This document shows, one piece after another, positions 8,216 to 15,913 of a stretch of DNA of 51,561 nucleotides. Location of the stretch: NCBI RefSeq assembly GCF_024055715.1, contig NZ_JAMXMV010000037.1, forward strand, positions 1 to 51,561, written 5' to 3'. The notes beneath the pieces were generated by a model, which worked only from the letters and a program-made list of their open reading frames with translations, had not been told where the DNA came from and made no database searches. The DNA is from Actinoallomurus soli (GTDB lineage: Bacteria > Actinomycetota > Actinomycetes > Streptosporangiales > Streptosporangiaceae). Each line of letters starts with the position of its first letter. Positions within the stretch are counted from its first letter, which is position 1. A program made the position numbers and the translations under genes.

Positions 8216-9076
8216 TCAGCCCAGGAACTTGACGAAGCCGTTCGCGAGGGCCTCGGCCATCCGCTCGCGCTCCTGGGGGCTCTTCATCTTGGCCGCGTCA
8301 CCCGCGTTGCGCATGTTGCCCGCCTCGATGAACACCGCCGGCCGCGTCGAGACGTTCAGACCGCCGAGGTCGCCGCGGACGTCGATGCCGTCCTTGCCGA
8401 GGTAGGTGGAGTACGGGATGCCGGTGCCCTCGTGGTACGCATCACGCAGGTCCTTGCCCAGCGTGCGGGACGGCGCGAGGATCGCGTCGTTGTGGCCGCC
8501 CTTGATCTTCGCCGGCTCGATGATGTGGAACCCGTGGCCCTTGGCGGGCGCGCCGTCGCCGTGGATGGCCAGGACCGCGTCCGCGTGCGCGCGGTTGCCG
8601 ATCCGGGCGCGCTCGTCGACGCACGGGCCGACGCCCGTGTCGCTGTGCCGGGTGAGGATCACCTTGGCGCCCTTCGCCCGCAGGATCTTGGCGAGGCGGT
8701 TGGCGACGTCCCACGTGAACGCGTGCTCGGGATAGTCGTCGTTCGTCGCGGTGCCGGTCGTGTTGCAGGGCTTCTTGCCGTTGTAAATGTCGACGAGCTT
8801 GTTGATGACCTCGGGGTGCTCGGCGTTACCGCCGTTGTGCCCCGGGTCGAGCACGATGACCTTCCCGGCGAGCGGACCCTGCCCGCTCGATCCACTCGTC
8901 GGCGACGGGGCGCCGGAGGAGGCCGGGGCGGAGTGGTGGGAGGCGGCCGACGCCGTCGGCGGAGCCGCCGACGCCGAGGACGAGCCTCCGGACCCGCAGG
9001 CCGTGAGACCACCCGCGAGCACGGTCATGACCAGGGCGCTCAGTGCCCTGCCGGAGCGAACCGTCGAACAACGCAT
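8216..9076 (-). CDS. N-acetylmuramoyl-L-alanine amidase, lipoprotein
   Basis: 286 residues. A lipoprotein signal ends in LTAC with lipidated Cys27, followed by a Ser/Ala/Pro-rich linker, so the enzyme sits on the outer face of the membrane. The amidase_3 domain starts at KVIVLDPGHNGG (zinc His), with AVLAIHGDGAP (zinc His) and the catalytic Glu in PAVFIEAGNMRN. It cleaves the bond between MurNAc and the stem peptide. It is the first gene of the amidase-methyltransferase-DUF711 operon. The ATG was chosen because it gives a clean signal peptide; no strong ribosome site is present, and a GTG immediately precedes it. Confidence 0.9.
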   Translation of the reverse strand: MRCSTVRSGRALSALVMTVLAGGLTACGSGGSSSASAAPPTASAASHHSAPASSGAPSPTSGSSGQGPLAGKVIVLDPGHNGGNAEHPEVINKLVDIYNGKKPCNTTGTATNDDYPEHAFTWDVANRLAKILRAKGAKVILTRHSDTGVGPCVDERARIGNRAHADAVLAIHGDGAPAKGHGFHIIEPAKIKGGHNDAILAPSRTLGKDLRDAYHEGTGIPYSTYLGKDGIDVRGDLGGLNVSTRPAVFIEAGNMRNAGDAAKMKSPQERERMAEALANGFVKFLG

Positions 9077-9188
9077 CACGACCAGTCTGCCAAACGTCGG
9101 CAAGTGCGACGTCCCACCCCCGAAAACAGCCGGGTTTTCCGCGACGCGAGAGCCGCGGGGACGGCGAGTGGGCACCATCGACGCGGCC

Positions 9189-9258
9189 GGCCGCGTGGAG
9201 GCCAGTGGTCGCATGCAGGCGAGTGGCCGCGTGGAGGCCATGGCCCATACAGGCGAGT
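9189..9258. repeat. Imperfect 18-bp tandem repeat
   Basis: About four copies of an 18-base unit related to GGCCGCGTGGAGGCCAGT run head to tail (9189, 9207, 9225, then a shortened copy), between the amidase start and the next small gene. No gene is supported here. Confidence 0.7.
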
Positions 9259-9327
9259 GGCCGCCGCCGCTCTCTCCGCGCTGAGTCGGGCGGCGGCGGC
9301 CACGCCTGCGGTCGGACGGCCTCGCGG

Positions 9328-9564
9328 TCAGCGCACCGCGCTCTCCTTGCCGAGGAGGACGGCGAGGGCTCTGGCCTCGTCGGCGTCCAGACCGAGCACC
9401 ACACGGGGCCGTCCCCACGGATGATCGATCGAGTGGCTGACGTATCCGGCGACGGACTCCGTCACCTCCTCGATCAGCCCCCGTGCGTGCCGCCACTGCG
9501 ACCAGGCGCGCTCCAGCTCACTCGCCGCGCGCTGCGCGGATGACACAAGCTCCGGATCACGCAC
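9328..9564 (-). CDS. Conserved small protein of unknown function
   Basis: 78 residues, starting at a GTG with AGGGGGC at good spacing. It has a helical N-terminal part (ELVSSAQRAASELERAW) and then GYVSHSIDHPWGRPRVVLGLDADEARALAVLL. It resembles small uncharacterised proteins I recall from Actinomadura-type genomes with a PWG-PRVV core, but I cannot name a family. No signal peptide or membrane segment. It is a single gene, transcribed leftward. Confidence 0.6.
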   Translation of the reverse strand: MRDPELVSSAQRAASELERAWSQWRHARGLIEEVTESVAGYVSHSIDHPWGRPRVVLGLDADEARALAVLLGKESAVR

Positions 9565-9918
9565 GATCGCCCCCTGGCATCTCTCGGCTCCGCCCGTCCG
9601 CCGCCCGGCGGTCCCGGTCCGCGCCCCGGCCGTCCCCCCGAACAGGGCCGGCGGCGACTCCCGGCGATGGACCGCCGGGCGGCGGTCACGCATCCATTAA
9701 GGCGGGCGCACCGACCGTGGGTACGGGGGTTCGGTGGAGCTTGACGACCCCCTTACCGACCGGAGACCCCGGCGGGACGCGAGACGCCCGAAGGTAGATC
9801 GGCGATGCCGTACGAAGATCCTCCGCCGGGCCGGGTGCGGGCCGAGTACGGGCGGAGGAATCCCGGCCGGCCCCGGTGCGGAACGAGACCGGTGGTCCGG
9901 CGGTGGTCCGGCCGGGGT
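9565..9918. other. Intergenic stretch without a supported gene
   Basis: 354 bases between the small leftward gene and the end of the LacI-type gene. Coding-like readings here are GC-skew shadows without ribosome sites. No hairpin terminator or repeat stands out; it presumably holds the promoter of the small gene. Confidence 0.5.
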
Positions 9919-10956
9919 TCAGCTCGGGGCGGGACCAGTGGTCGAGCGCTTCACCAGGTGCGGCACCACCAGGGTCTGCTCCGGCGCGCGGAACGGGTCG
10001 TCGATGCGCGCGCACAGGCGCTCGGCCGCGACCCGGCCCATGTCGCGGCGGGGCTGGTCGACGCTGGTCAGCGCGATGTGGCGGATGGCGGCCAGGTGGG
10101 TGTTGTCGTATCCGACGATCGAGATGTCGGCCGGGACGCGCAGGCCGCGCTCGTCGGCGGCGGACAGGACGCCGGTGGCGACGAGGTCGTTCGGGGCGAA
10201 GATCGCCGTCGGCGGCTCGGGGTGGGCGAGCAGCTTGCGGGCGGCTCTGTAGCCGCCCTCCTCGGTGAAGTCGCCGGGCTCGACGACGATGCGGTCCTCC
10301 AGGCCGTGCCGGCGCATCGCCGATTCGTACCCGGCGCGGCGGTAGTGCGCCGTGGTCGAGGGGGCGCCCTCGATGTGGGCGATCCGGCGATGGCCGAGTT
10401 CGACGAGGTGGTCGACCGCGAGCCGCGCGCCGAGTTCGTCGTCGTCGACGACGATGTCCACGCCCTCGATGTCGCGCTCGCCCACGACGACGACGGGCAC
10501 GGTCTTGGCCGTGTCGCTGAGCGTCTCCGGCACGACGCTGAGCAGCACGAGGCCGTCGACGCGCATCTCCAGGAACGCCTCGACGGCCTCGGCCTCGAAC
10601 TGCGGGTCCCACCGGCCGCTGCCGACGAGCATCCGCAGCCCGGCGCCGTGCAGGCTCTCCTGCAGTCCGTCGAGGAACTCGGCGAAGAACGGGTTGTGCA
10701 GGTCGGCGACCAGCGCGCCGATCAGCCGGGTGCGTCCCTCGACCAGGCTGCGGGCGACGGCGTTGGGACGGTAGCCGAGCTCGCGGGCCGCCTTCAGCAC
10801 CGCCTGCCGGCGCGCCTCGCTGACGTGCGGTGACCCGCGCATGACGAGCGAGACGAGCGACTTCGACACGCCGGCGCGCTCCGCCACATTACGGATGGTC
10901 GGCTTCGCCGCCGGCACCTTGGGCACGGCCGCCTCCTGGCGTGGGTCCTCGGGCAT
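9919..10956 (-). CDS. LacI-family transcriptional regulator
   Basis: 345 residues with the LacI layout: helix-turn-helix at about 18-45 (TIRNVAERAGVSKSLVSLVM), hinge helix (NAVARSLVEGRT) and a periplasmic-binding-like sugar domain (LIGALVADLHNPFFAEFLDGL ... SIVGYDNTHLA). These proteins bind an operator as dimers and release it on binding a sugar or related ligand. The ATG is preceded by AGGAG. No sugar transport or catabolism genes adjoin it, so the target operon is elsewhere or it acts on itself. It is divergent from the TetR gene. Confidence 0.93.
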   Translation of the reverse strand: MPEDPRQEAAVPKVPAAKPTIRNVAERAGVSKSLVSLVMRGSPHVSEARRQAVLKAARELGYRPNAVARSLVEGRTRLIGALVADLHNPFFAEFLDGLQESLHGAGLRMLVGSGRWDPQFEAEAVEAFLEMRVDGLVLLSVVPETLSDTAKTVPVVVVGERDIEGVDIVVDDDELGARLAVDHLVELGHRRIAHIEGAPSTTAHYRRAGYESAMRRHGLEDRIVVEPGDFTEEGGYRAARKLLAHPEPPTAIFAPNDLVATGVLSAADERGLRVPADISIVGYDNTHLAAIRHIALTSVDQPRRDMGRVAAERLCARIDDPFRAPEQTLVVPHLVKRSTTGPAPS

Positions 10957-11168
10957 GGGGGTTCTCCTGTCCCAGCGACCGCCTGAATCAGGGACAGATA
11001 CCGGCGGACCGCCGCAAGGGAGGAGATGCCATGATGCCCTCCCATCGCCTTTCTCGCCCGTGACAGTCAGTAATGGGCATGCCCGAGAGGCATTTCGGGC
11101 CGGTCACTACAACGGGGCCATGCGCTGACCAGCAATTGACCGAACCACCGCCGGAAAGCCCGCTCCGA

Positions 11169-11174
11169 TACGCT
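11169..11174 (+). promoter_or_regulatory. -10 element of a leaderless promoter
   Basis: TACGCT is followed by six bases and then the GTG of the TetR-type gene, placing the expected transcript start on the start codon. No ribosome site lies before that GTG. Confidence 0.5.
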
Positions 11175-11180
11175 TCCACT

Positions 11181-11882
11181 GTGGGTGATCGCGCAACCGC
11201 TCCGGACGAACAACCGGAGCAGGCCCGGCGTTCGGCGGGCGGGCGACCGGGCCGACGCCGGCTGAGCGTCGACGAGCGCCGCGAGGAGCTGATCTCCGCC
11301 GCCCTGGAGCTGTTCAGCGACCGGCCGCCCGAGGAGATCTCGATCGATGACGTGGCCGACGCGGCGGGGGCCTCCCGCGCGCTGGTCTACCACTACTTCG
11401 GCGGCAAGCAGGAGCTCTACCTCGCCGCGCTGCACAGCGCCGCCAAGCAACTGGGCGAGTTGCTCGACCCGCCGGCGGAGGGCCGGGGGCTGGAGCGGCT
11501 GGCCGTGTCGCTGCACCGCTACTTCGACTTCGTCGAGCACTACGCCGCGGCGTTCGTCGCGCTGCTGCGGGGCGGCCCGGCGTACCGGACGGGCGAGATC
11601 GGCGAGGTGATCGAGGGCATCCGCAACTTCGTCATGAGCCGCATCATCGCCACGATCGGCGCGGACGACCCGGGCCCCATCCTGCGCATCACGCTGCGGT
11701 CGTGGATGGCCTCGGTGGAGACCGCCGGCCTCGACTGGCTCGAACACCGCGACATCCCCCGGGACGAGCTCGAACGCCTGCTCATCGACCACCACGTCGT
11801 GCTCCTGGACGTCGCCGCCCGGCACGATCCGCAGGTGGCGGCGCTCATCGACCGGCTGTCCCGCGAGTCCCGCGCCACCTGA
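11181..11882 (+). CDS. TetR/AcrR-family transcriptional regulator
   Basis: 233 residues from a GTG that fits a leaderless transcript; an ATG 36 codons upstream gives a longer but unlikely form. The helix-turn-helix (RREELISAALELF ... ISIDDVADAAGASRALVYHYF) spans about residues 35-85, followed by a ligand-binding helical domain with LRITLRSWMASVETAGLDWLEH. The first 30 residues are a charged, disordered extension. The regulated gene is not evident. Downstream lies an array of small hairpin repeats and a strong terminator. Confidence 0.9.
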   Translation: MGDRATAPDEQPEQARRSAGGRPGRRRLSVDERREELISAALELFSDRPPEEISIDDVADAAGASRALVYHYFGGKQELYLAALHSAAKQLGELLDPPAEGRGLERLAVSLHRYFDFVEHYAAAFVALLRGGPAYRTGEIGEVIEGIRNFVMSRIIATIGADDPGPILRITLRSWMASVETAGLDWLEHRDIPRDELERLLIDHHVVLLDVAARHDPQVAALIDRLSRESRAT

Positions 11883-11892
11883 TCCCCCCTGG

Positions 11893-12064
11893 ACAGGCGA
11901 CACGCCGACGAGCCCGCCCGCTCACCGGCGACAGGCCCGCGGACACCGGCGACACACCGGACGAGCCTGACGCCCGGCGACACACCGGACGAGTCGACGG
12001 CCTGCGACACACCGGACGACTGGATGCCCTGACGGCACCGTGACTGTCCGGCGACACACCGGAC
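11893..12064. repeat. Array of GCGACACACCGGAC hairpin repeats
   Basis: The 14-mer GCGACACACCGGAC occurs four times (ending 11962, 11990, 12017, 12064), with decayed copies near 11897 and 11924. Most copies form a small hairpin, CCGG - CGACACA - CCGG; the last is a six-bp stem, GTCCGG/CCGGAC. Copies are spaced 28, 27 and 47 bases apart. The array lies wholly between the TetR stop and its terminator, and no ORF is convincing there. Confidence 0.8.
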
Positions 12065-12068
12065 AGCG

Positions 12069-12102
12069 TGGATGCCCCGCCCGGTCTCGGGCGGGGCATC
12101 CA
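12069..12102. terminator. Strong intrinsic hairpin after the TetR gene
   Basis: A 15-bp perfect stem (TGGATGCCCCGCCCG with its complement) and a four-base loop GTCT. There is no T-run, as is usual in actinomycetes. It follows the repeat array. Confidence 0.75.
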
Positions 12103-12311
12103 TCACCTGGAGTCCGTGCAACCCCCCGGCTCGGTCCCGAAGAAGCGGGACCGGTCGAACCTCACGGAAGCTCCCCGACCTCCCGCGAACGGCGGACGTC
12201 CGCCTCTTCGCGGCTCACGCACACGCCCGGCGACCGCCGGCCGTGCGCCCCCCAGTTGAACGTCGCCGGCGGGTCCGTACCGGTCACCGACGACTGATCG
12301 GGGTCCTCCGA

Positions 12312-12515
12312 CTACTCCGACCGCTGCTGCGGGATCCCCCCCAGCAGAGCGCGGACCTCGGCCTCGCGGTAGCGCCGATGCCCTCCCAGCGTCCGGATTG
12401 ACGTCAACTTCCCGGCCTTCGCCCAACGGGTGACGGTCTTGGGGTCGACGCGGAACATCGTCGCCACCTCTGCCGGCGTCAGCAGGGGCTCGGCCTCTGG
12501 CGTACGAGCTGACAT
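12312..12515 (-). CDS. bldC: Developmental regulator BldC (MerR-like DNA-binding protein)
   Basis: 67 residues, matching the length of Streptomyces BldC. It is a single winged helix-turn-helix of MerR type without effector domain: LLTPAEVATMFRVDPKTVTRWAKAGKL, then SIRTLGGHRRYREAEVRALL. In Streptomyces BldC binds direct repeats cooperatively and delays sporulation by holding back development genes. The ATG has GGAGAGG upstream. The upstream region is unusually AT-rich and carries a BldD-type box about 180 bases before the start. The surrounding gene order matches the Streptomyces bldC locus. Confidence 0.95.
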   Translation of the reverse strand: MSARTPEAEPLLTPAEVATMFRVDPKTVTRWAKAGKLTSIRTLGGHRRYREAEVRALLGGIPQQRSE

Positions 12516-12693
12516 TTGTGCGGCCTCTCCTCCGTGGACCGATGACAGCGATCCAGCGTTTGAACCTCGCGCGTGCCACTGATGTCTCTTATGGTCTGGA
12601 TGGACCACTTTGACATCACAAGACGTAACCATGCCACCACTGAGCGCAACAGGCAAGTCCCTGATAGCAACTCTGTGATTTTTGGTGGTCGAG

Positions 12694-12706
12694 TCACGCT
12701 GCGTGA
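12694..12706. promoter_or_regulatory. BldD box upstream of bldC
   Basis: TCACGCTGCGTGA matches the published BldD consensus TNACNC(A/T)GNGTNA at every fixed position and is a perfect palindrome around the central T. On the minus strand it lies just downstream of a TAGAAT -10-like box (12706-12711), so a bound BldD dimer would cover the expected transcript start of bldC. Confidence 0.75.
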
Positions 12707-12755
12707 TTCTAGCGACACGTATAGTCGCATCGCGCGGTGATTCGGCTAATTTTGC

Positions 12756-13622
12756 TCAGTTGGCGGATTCAAGAGCTCGTACAACCCGCCAGCGGGCGGT
12801 CACGCGCTTGTGCATCGCGAGGGCGACTTCCGCCTGCCCGGTCTCCAGTCCCATGATCGCAGCGGCGATCTCTCCGACCGACTCATCGGCCCGCAACGCC
12901 GCGTCGTCGAGCAGGTGCACAAGTCCGCCGTAGTCGAGTTCCACCAAAGAGTGCGGATGAAACTCCTCGAGCCAGCGGCCCACCGACTCGATGTCCCCGA
13001 GGTCCAGCTCGTCGCCCACCTGGCGCCGCAGGACGCCACGGGCGCGCGCGACACGGCGGCGGGCCTGGGCCATCGGCGTGACGTAGATCAACGTACGGGT
13101 CGGCGTGGCGGTCGTCGGGCCGCCCGATCCGGGCTCCCCCTGGCCGCCGAGCACGAGCCAGCGCTCCTTGGCCACGAACGGCACGAACCAGGCGAGCGGC
13201 ACCTGCCACGTGCTGGACAGGATGTGCGGGGTCAGCGATCCGGACGCGCGCTTCCAGCCGTCGAACGCCTCGTCCGCCTGCGCGGCGACGCGCGCCGGCA
13301 CGAACATCTCCGCCAGCCCCTCGGGCATCTCCGCGCGGAAGCGGTCGAACGCCAGCCACGACCGCAGGCGCGTCTCCCAGGGACAGACATATGTCACGCC
13401 CTCGACACGCCGGACGTACGCGTCACCGCTCTCCCGCGTCGGCGCGACGATGGGCGGAACCGCGATCATCCGCCAGAGCGCACGAGTATGCTCGACGCCC
13501 AGCGCACCGACCCGCCGTGGCCGCTCCTGCGAGTCGGCGTACGCCTCCCAGCGCGAGCGCTCCGGCTCGGGGTAGGCGGTCAGCGGTTCGTACACCCGGA
13601 GGTAGGCGGCGTAAGGCAACAC
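12756..13622 (-). CDS. Conserved protein of unknown function (DUF8083-like)
   Basis: 288 residues, GTG start. Soluble, without signal peptide or membrane helix. Visible segments are LRVYEPLTAYPEPERSRW at the N-terminus, YVCPWETRLRSWLAF, STWQVPLAWFVPF and, near the C-terminus, DIESVGRWLEEFHPHSLVELDYGGLVHLL. It resembles the uncharacterised actinobacterial protein often encoded beside bldC; I assign DUF8083 from memory. No catalytic motif is apparent. It is transcribed toward bldC but separated from it by about 240 bases that hold the bldC promoter. Confidence 0.7.
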   Translation of the reverse strand: MLPYAAYLRVYEPLTAYPEPERSRWEAYADSQERPRRVGALGVEHTRALWRMIAVPPIVAPTRESGDAYVRRVEGVTYVCPWETRLRSWLAFDRFRAEMPEGLAEMFVPARVAAQADEAFDGWKRASGSLTPHILSSTWQVPLAWFVPFVAKERWLVLGGQGEPGSGGPTTATPTRTLIYVTPMAQARRRVARARGVLRRQVGDELDLGDIESVGRWLEEFHPHSLVELDYGGLVHLLDDAALRADESVGEIAAAIMGLETGQAEVALAMHKRVTARWRVVRALESAN

Positions 13623-13873
13623 GATCGCATCGTTACACGACCGTACGGAAAACGCTCGTCGCCGGGGCCGCCGAGACGCTCCTGAGACCTGTTCGGCCCG
13701 TCACCGCGCCGTTGCCCGCACGCCGACCGTGAGACGCCTACCCTGATCCTGTCGGACTCATGCCCCGGCGCCGGTCCCGATCGTGCGATCCACGATGATG
13801 CGGCCGCACCGGGTATTCCGCTCATGCCTCACCCCGGTCATGAGCAGCGTGTGCTCAGAGAGGAGCCACCACA

Positions 13874-14941
13874 GTGACGAAGGTCTTCGGCACACCCCAC
13901 GAGCAGGTCGTCTTCTGCCACGACGAGGCCAGCGGCCTCAAGGCGATCATCGCGATCTACTCGACCGCCCTGGGTCCCTCGCTCGGCGGCACCCGCTTCT
14001 ACCCTTACGGCTCCGAGGACGAGGCCCTCGACGACGTCCTCAACCTCTCCAAGGGCATGGCGTACAAGAACGCCCTCGCCGATCTCGACCTCGGCGGCGG
14101 CAAGGCGGTCATCATCGGCGACCCCGCGACGGACAAGTCCGAGGCGCTGCTGCGGGCGTACGGGCGCTTCGTTCAGTCGCTGCGCGGCCGCTACTTCACC
14201 GCCTGCGACGTGGGCACGTTCTCCGAGGACATGGACGTCATCGCGCGTGAGTGCGCGTACGTGACGGGCCGTACGGTCGCTCACGGCGGCGCCGGCGACT
14301 CGTCGATCCTCACCGCGTTCGGGGTGTTCCAGGGCATGCGGGCGGCGGCCGAGCGCGTGTGGGGCTCGCCGACGCTGCGCGGCCGTCGTGTGGGTGTGGA
14401 GGGCGTCGGCAAGGTCGGCCACCGGCTCGTGGAGCACCTCCGGGAGGACGGCGCGGACGTGGTGATCACCGACGTCGACGCGGCCGCCGTCGAGCGCGTA
14501 CGGGCCCGGCACCCGGAGGTCGACACGGTCGACGGCCACGCGGCCCTCATCGCCTCCGACATCGACGTGTACTCCCCCTGCGCGCTCGGCGCGGCCCTCG
14601 ACGACGAGACGGTGGCCGTGCTGGGCGCCAAGGTCGTCTGTGGCGGCGCCAACAACCAGCTCGCCCACCCCGGCATCGAGAAGCAGCTGGACGACCGTGA
14701 CGTCCTCTACGCGCCCGACTACGTCGTGAACTCCGGCGGGGTGATCCAGGTCGCCGACGAGATCGAGGGATTCGACTTCGATCGGGCGAAGCAGAAGGCG
14801 AGCGGCATCTTCGAGACGACCCGGCGAATCTTCGCAATCGCCGCAGACGAGGGCGTACCGCCCGCCGTTGCGGCGGATCGACTCGCCGAGCGCCGGATGT
14901 CCGAAATCGGCCGCCTGCGCGGCATCCTGCTGAACCCGTGA
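13874..14941 (+). CDS. vdh: Leu/Phe/Val dehydrogenase (NAD-dependent amino-acid dehydrogenase)
   Basis: 355 residues, near the 360-residue family norm. It oxidatively deaminates branched-chain (or aromatic) amino acids to 2-oxoacids with NAD+. The N-terminal domain holds the substrate and catalytic lysines: Lys65 in [11 protein letters not shown] and Lys77 in [10 protein letters not shown]. The Rossmann domain starts at GVEGVGKVG (174-182). The GTG start follows AGAGGAG. In Streptomyces the orthologous vdh supplies 2-oxoacids for fatty-acid and polyketide starters and lies near bldC, as here. A 2-oxoacid dehydrogenase operon that could use its products is 33 kb away. Confidence 0.92.
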   Translation: MTKVFGTPHEQVVFCHDEASGLKAIIAIYSTALGPSLGGTRFYPYGSEDEALDDVLNLSKGMAYKNALADLDLGGGKAVIIGDPATDKSEALLRAYGRFVQSLRGRYFTACDVGTFSEDMDVIARECAYVTGRTVAHGGAGDSSILTAFGVFQGMRAAAERVWGSPTLRGRRVGVEGVGKVGHRLVEHLREDGADVVITDVDAAAVERVRARHPEVDTVDGHAALIASDIDVYSPCALGAALDDETVAVLGAKVVCGGANNQLAHPGIEKQLDDRDVLYAPDYVVNSGGVIQVADEIEGFDFDRAKQKASGIFETTRRIFAIAADEGVPPAVAADRLAERRMSEIGRLRGILLNP

Positions 14942-15178
14942 TCGGCGCACGCTGCGGATCCTCCCGCCGGAGAAGGCCACCGGAGCGCGCGCCGGATCGG
15001 TGGGTTAAGCTCTAGACCAGCCGCTGCCGTGCAGACGACGTACCGAGCTAGGCGCAAAACGGGTACGGTTGTATCCGTAGCCGGTGCGTGGCGTGTTGTC
15101 GCGCCCGGTTGCGGATGCGTAAGCGAGCGTAAGTGGGGCCGATACGACGGGTCCCCGACCATCGAGGGGGTCGAGCCA

Positions 15179-15409
15179 ATGGGGCGCGGCCGAGCCAAGG
15201 CCAAGCAGGTTAAGGTTGCTCGCCGGCTGAAGTACAACAGCGGCGGGACGGACCTGGATCGCCTGCGCGGCGAGCTGGGCGTCAACCAGAACTCGCAGGA
15301 TGACCATGACCCCTACGACGACGACTCGTCGTACGAAGACCTCGCAGCGCGCTATGCGGACTACGCCGAGGACTACGACGAGAAGAAGGACGGCACGAGT
15401 AAGAGCTGA
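15179..15409 (+). CDS. DUF3073 domain protein
   Basis: 76 residues. The N-terminal basic part MGRGRAKAKQVKVARRLKY is the conserved DUF3073 signature, followed by GGTDLDRLRGELG and a strongly acidic, Asp/Tyr-rich tail (YDDDSSYEDLAARYADYAEDYDE). The family is confined to actinobacteria and has no known function; the basic head may bind nucleic acid. GGGG lies upstream of the ATG. It sits between vdh and the purine genes as in Streptomyces, and is closed by a perfect hairpin. Confidence 0.9.
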   Translation: MGRGRAKAKQVKVARRLKYNSGGTDLDRLRGELGVNQNSQDDHDPYDDDSSYEDLAARYADYAEDYDEKKDGTSKS

Positions 15410-15482
15410 GTGCCGTCTCGGCGTCTGAGCCACCCGGTCGCCCGGCCGACCGAGGCCGGAGGGGTATGCCGGGATGTACGAC

Positions 15483-15520
15483 CGAAAAGCGTCCCCGCCA
15501 CACGGCGGGGGCGCTTTTCG
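15483..15520. terminator. Terminator after the DUF3073 gene
   Basis: A long stem, CGAAAAGCGTCCCCGCC paired with GGCGGGGGCGCTTTTCG, with a four-base ACAC loop and one wobble pair. The T-run on each side makes it usable on both strands. Confidence 0.85.
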
Positions 15521-15913
15521 TAACGTCCGCACCACCCCGGCACAGCGGCCGGCTCACCCCGCCCCGTTCGCGACGCGACTCCAGCGGCGTTCGCCGAGCC
15601 TTCCGCCCGCCCCGCCCCTCCGCCCGCCCGACCGGTCCGCGCGCCCGGGGACGGGGCGGACGAGGCCAAGATTGGGGGCCCGGGTTTGTAGGGGTTCTCA
15701 CTGGCACGTTCCAGACGAATGTGCCGAACCGCCAAAAAGCTCACTCTTCGTAAGTTCCTAACGCTTTGAGCGTTTTTTCAGGAGTTTTCAAGCTGACAAT
15801 GGCCTTGACTCTCGGCCAAATGCGGACGTGATCTTTACCGTCTCTTGGGCGACGATCGGCGTGTTCGAGACCCGCGATCCGGGTCCCAGCCACCCCCGCC
15901 AGGAGAGACGTAC
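15521..15913. other. Leader region of the S53 protease gene
   Basis: About 390 bases with no supported gene. The only clear structure is the AT-rich hairpin with T-run at 15760-15778. I see no recognisable riboswitch class, though the region is long enough for one. Confidence 0.5.
15760..15778 (+). terminator. Short hairpin with T-run (terminator or attenuator)
   Basis: AACGC - TTTGA - GCGTT followed by TTTT, 135 bases before the S53 protease ATG. This is a classical factor-independent shape, rare in such GC-rich DNA. It could stop read-through from DUF3073, or attenuate the protease mRNA. Confidence 0.5.

Noticed and set aside
11893-12064. CRISPR array
   Set aside because: Units are 14 bases with no constant-length unique spacers, spacing varies and no cas genes lie near; hairpin repeat array fits better.
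14942-15178. tRNA gene before DUF3073
   Set aside because: The GGTTGCGGATGCG stretch lacks a cloverleaf and T-loop consensus.
15521-15913. Riboswitch in the S53 protease leader
   Set aside because: Length would allow it, but I see no conserved core of a known class; only the T-run hairpin is evident.
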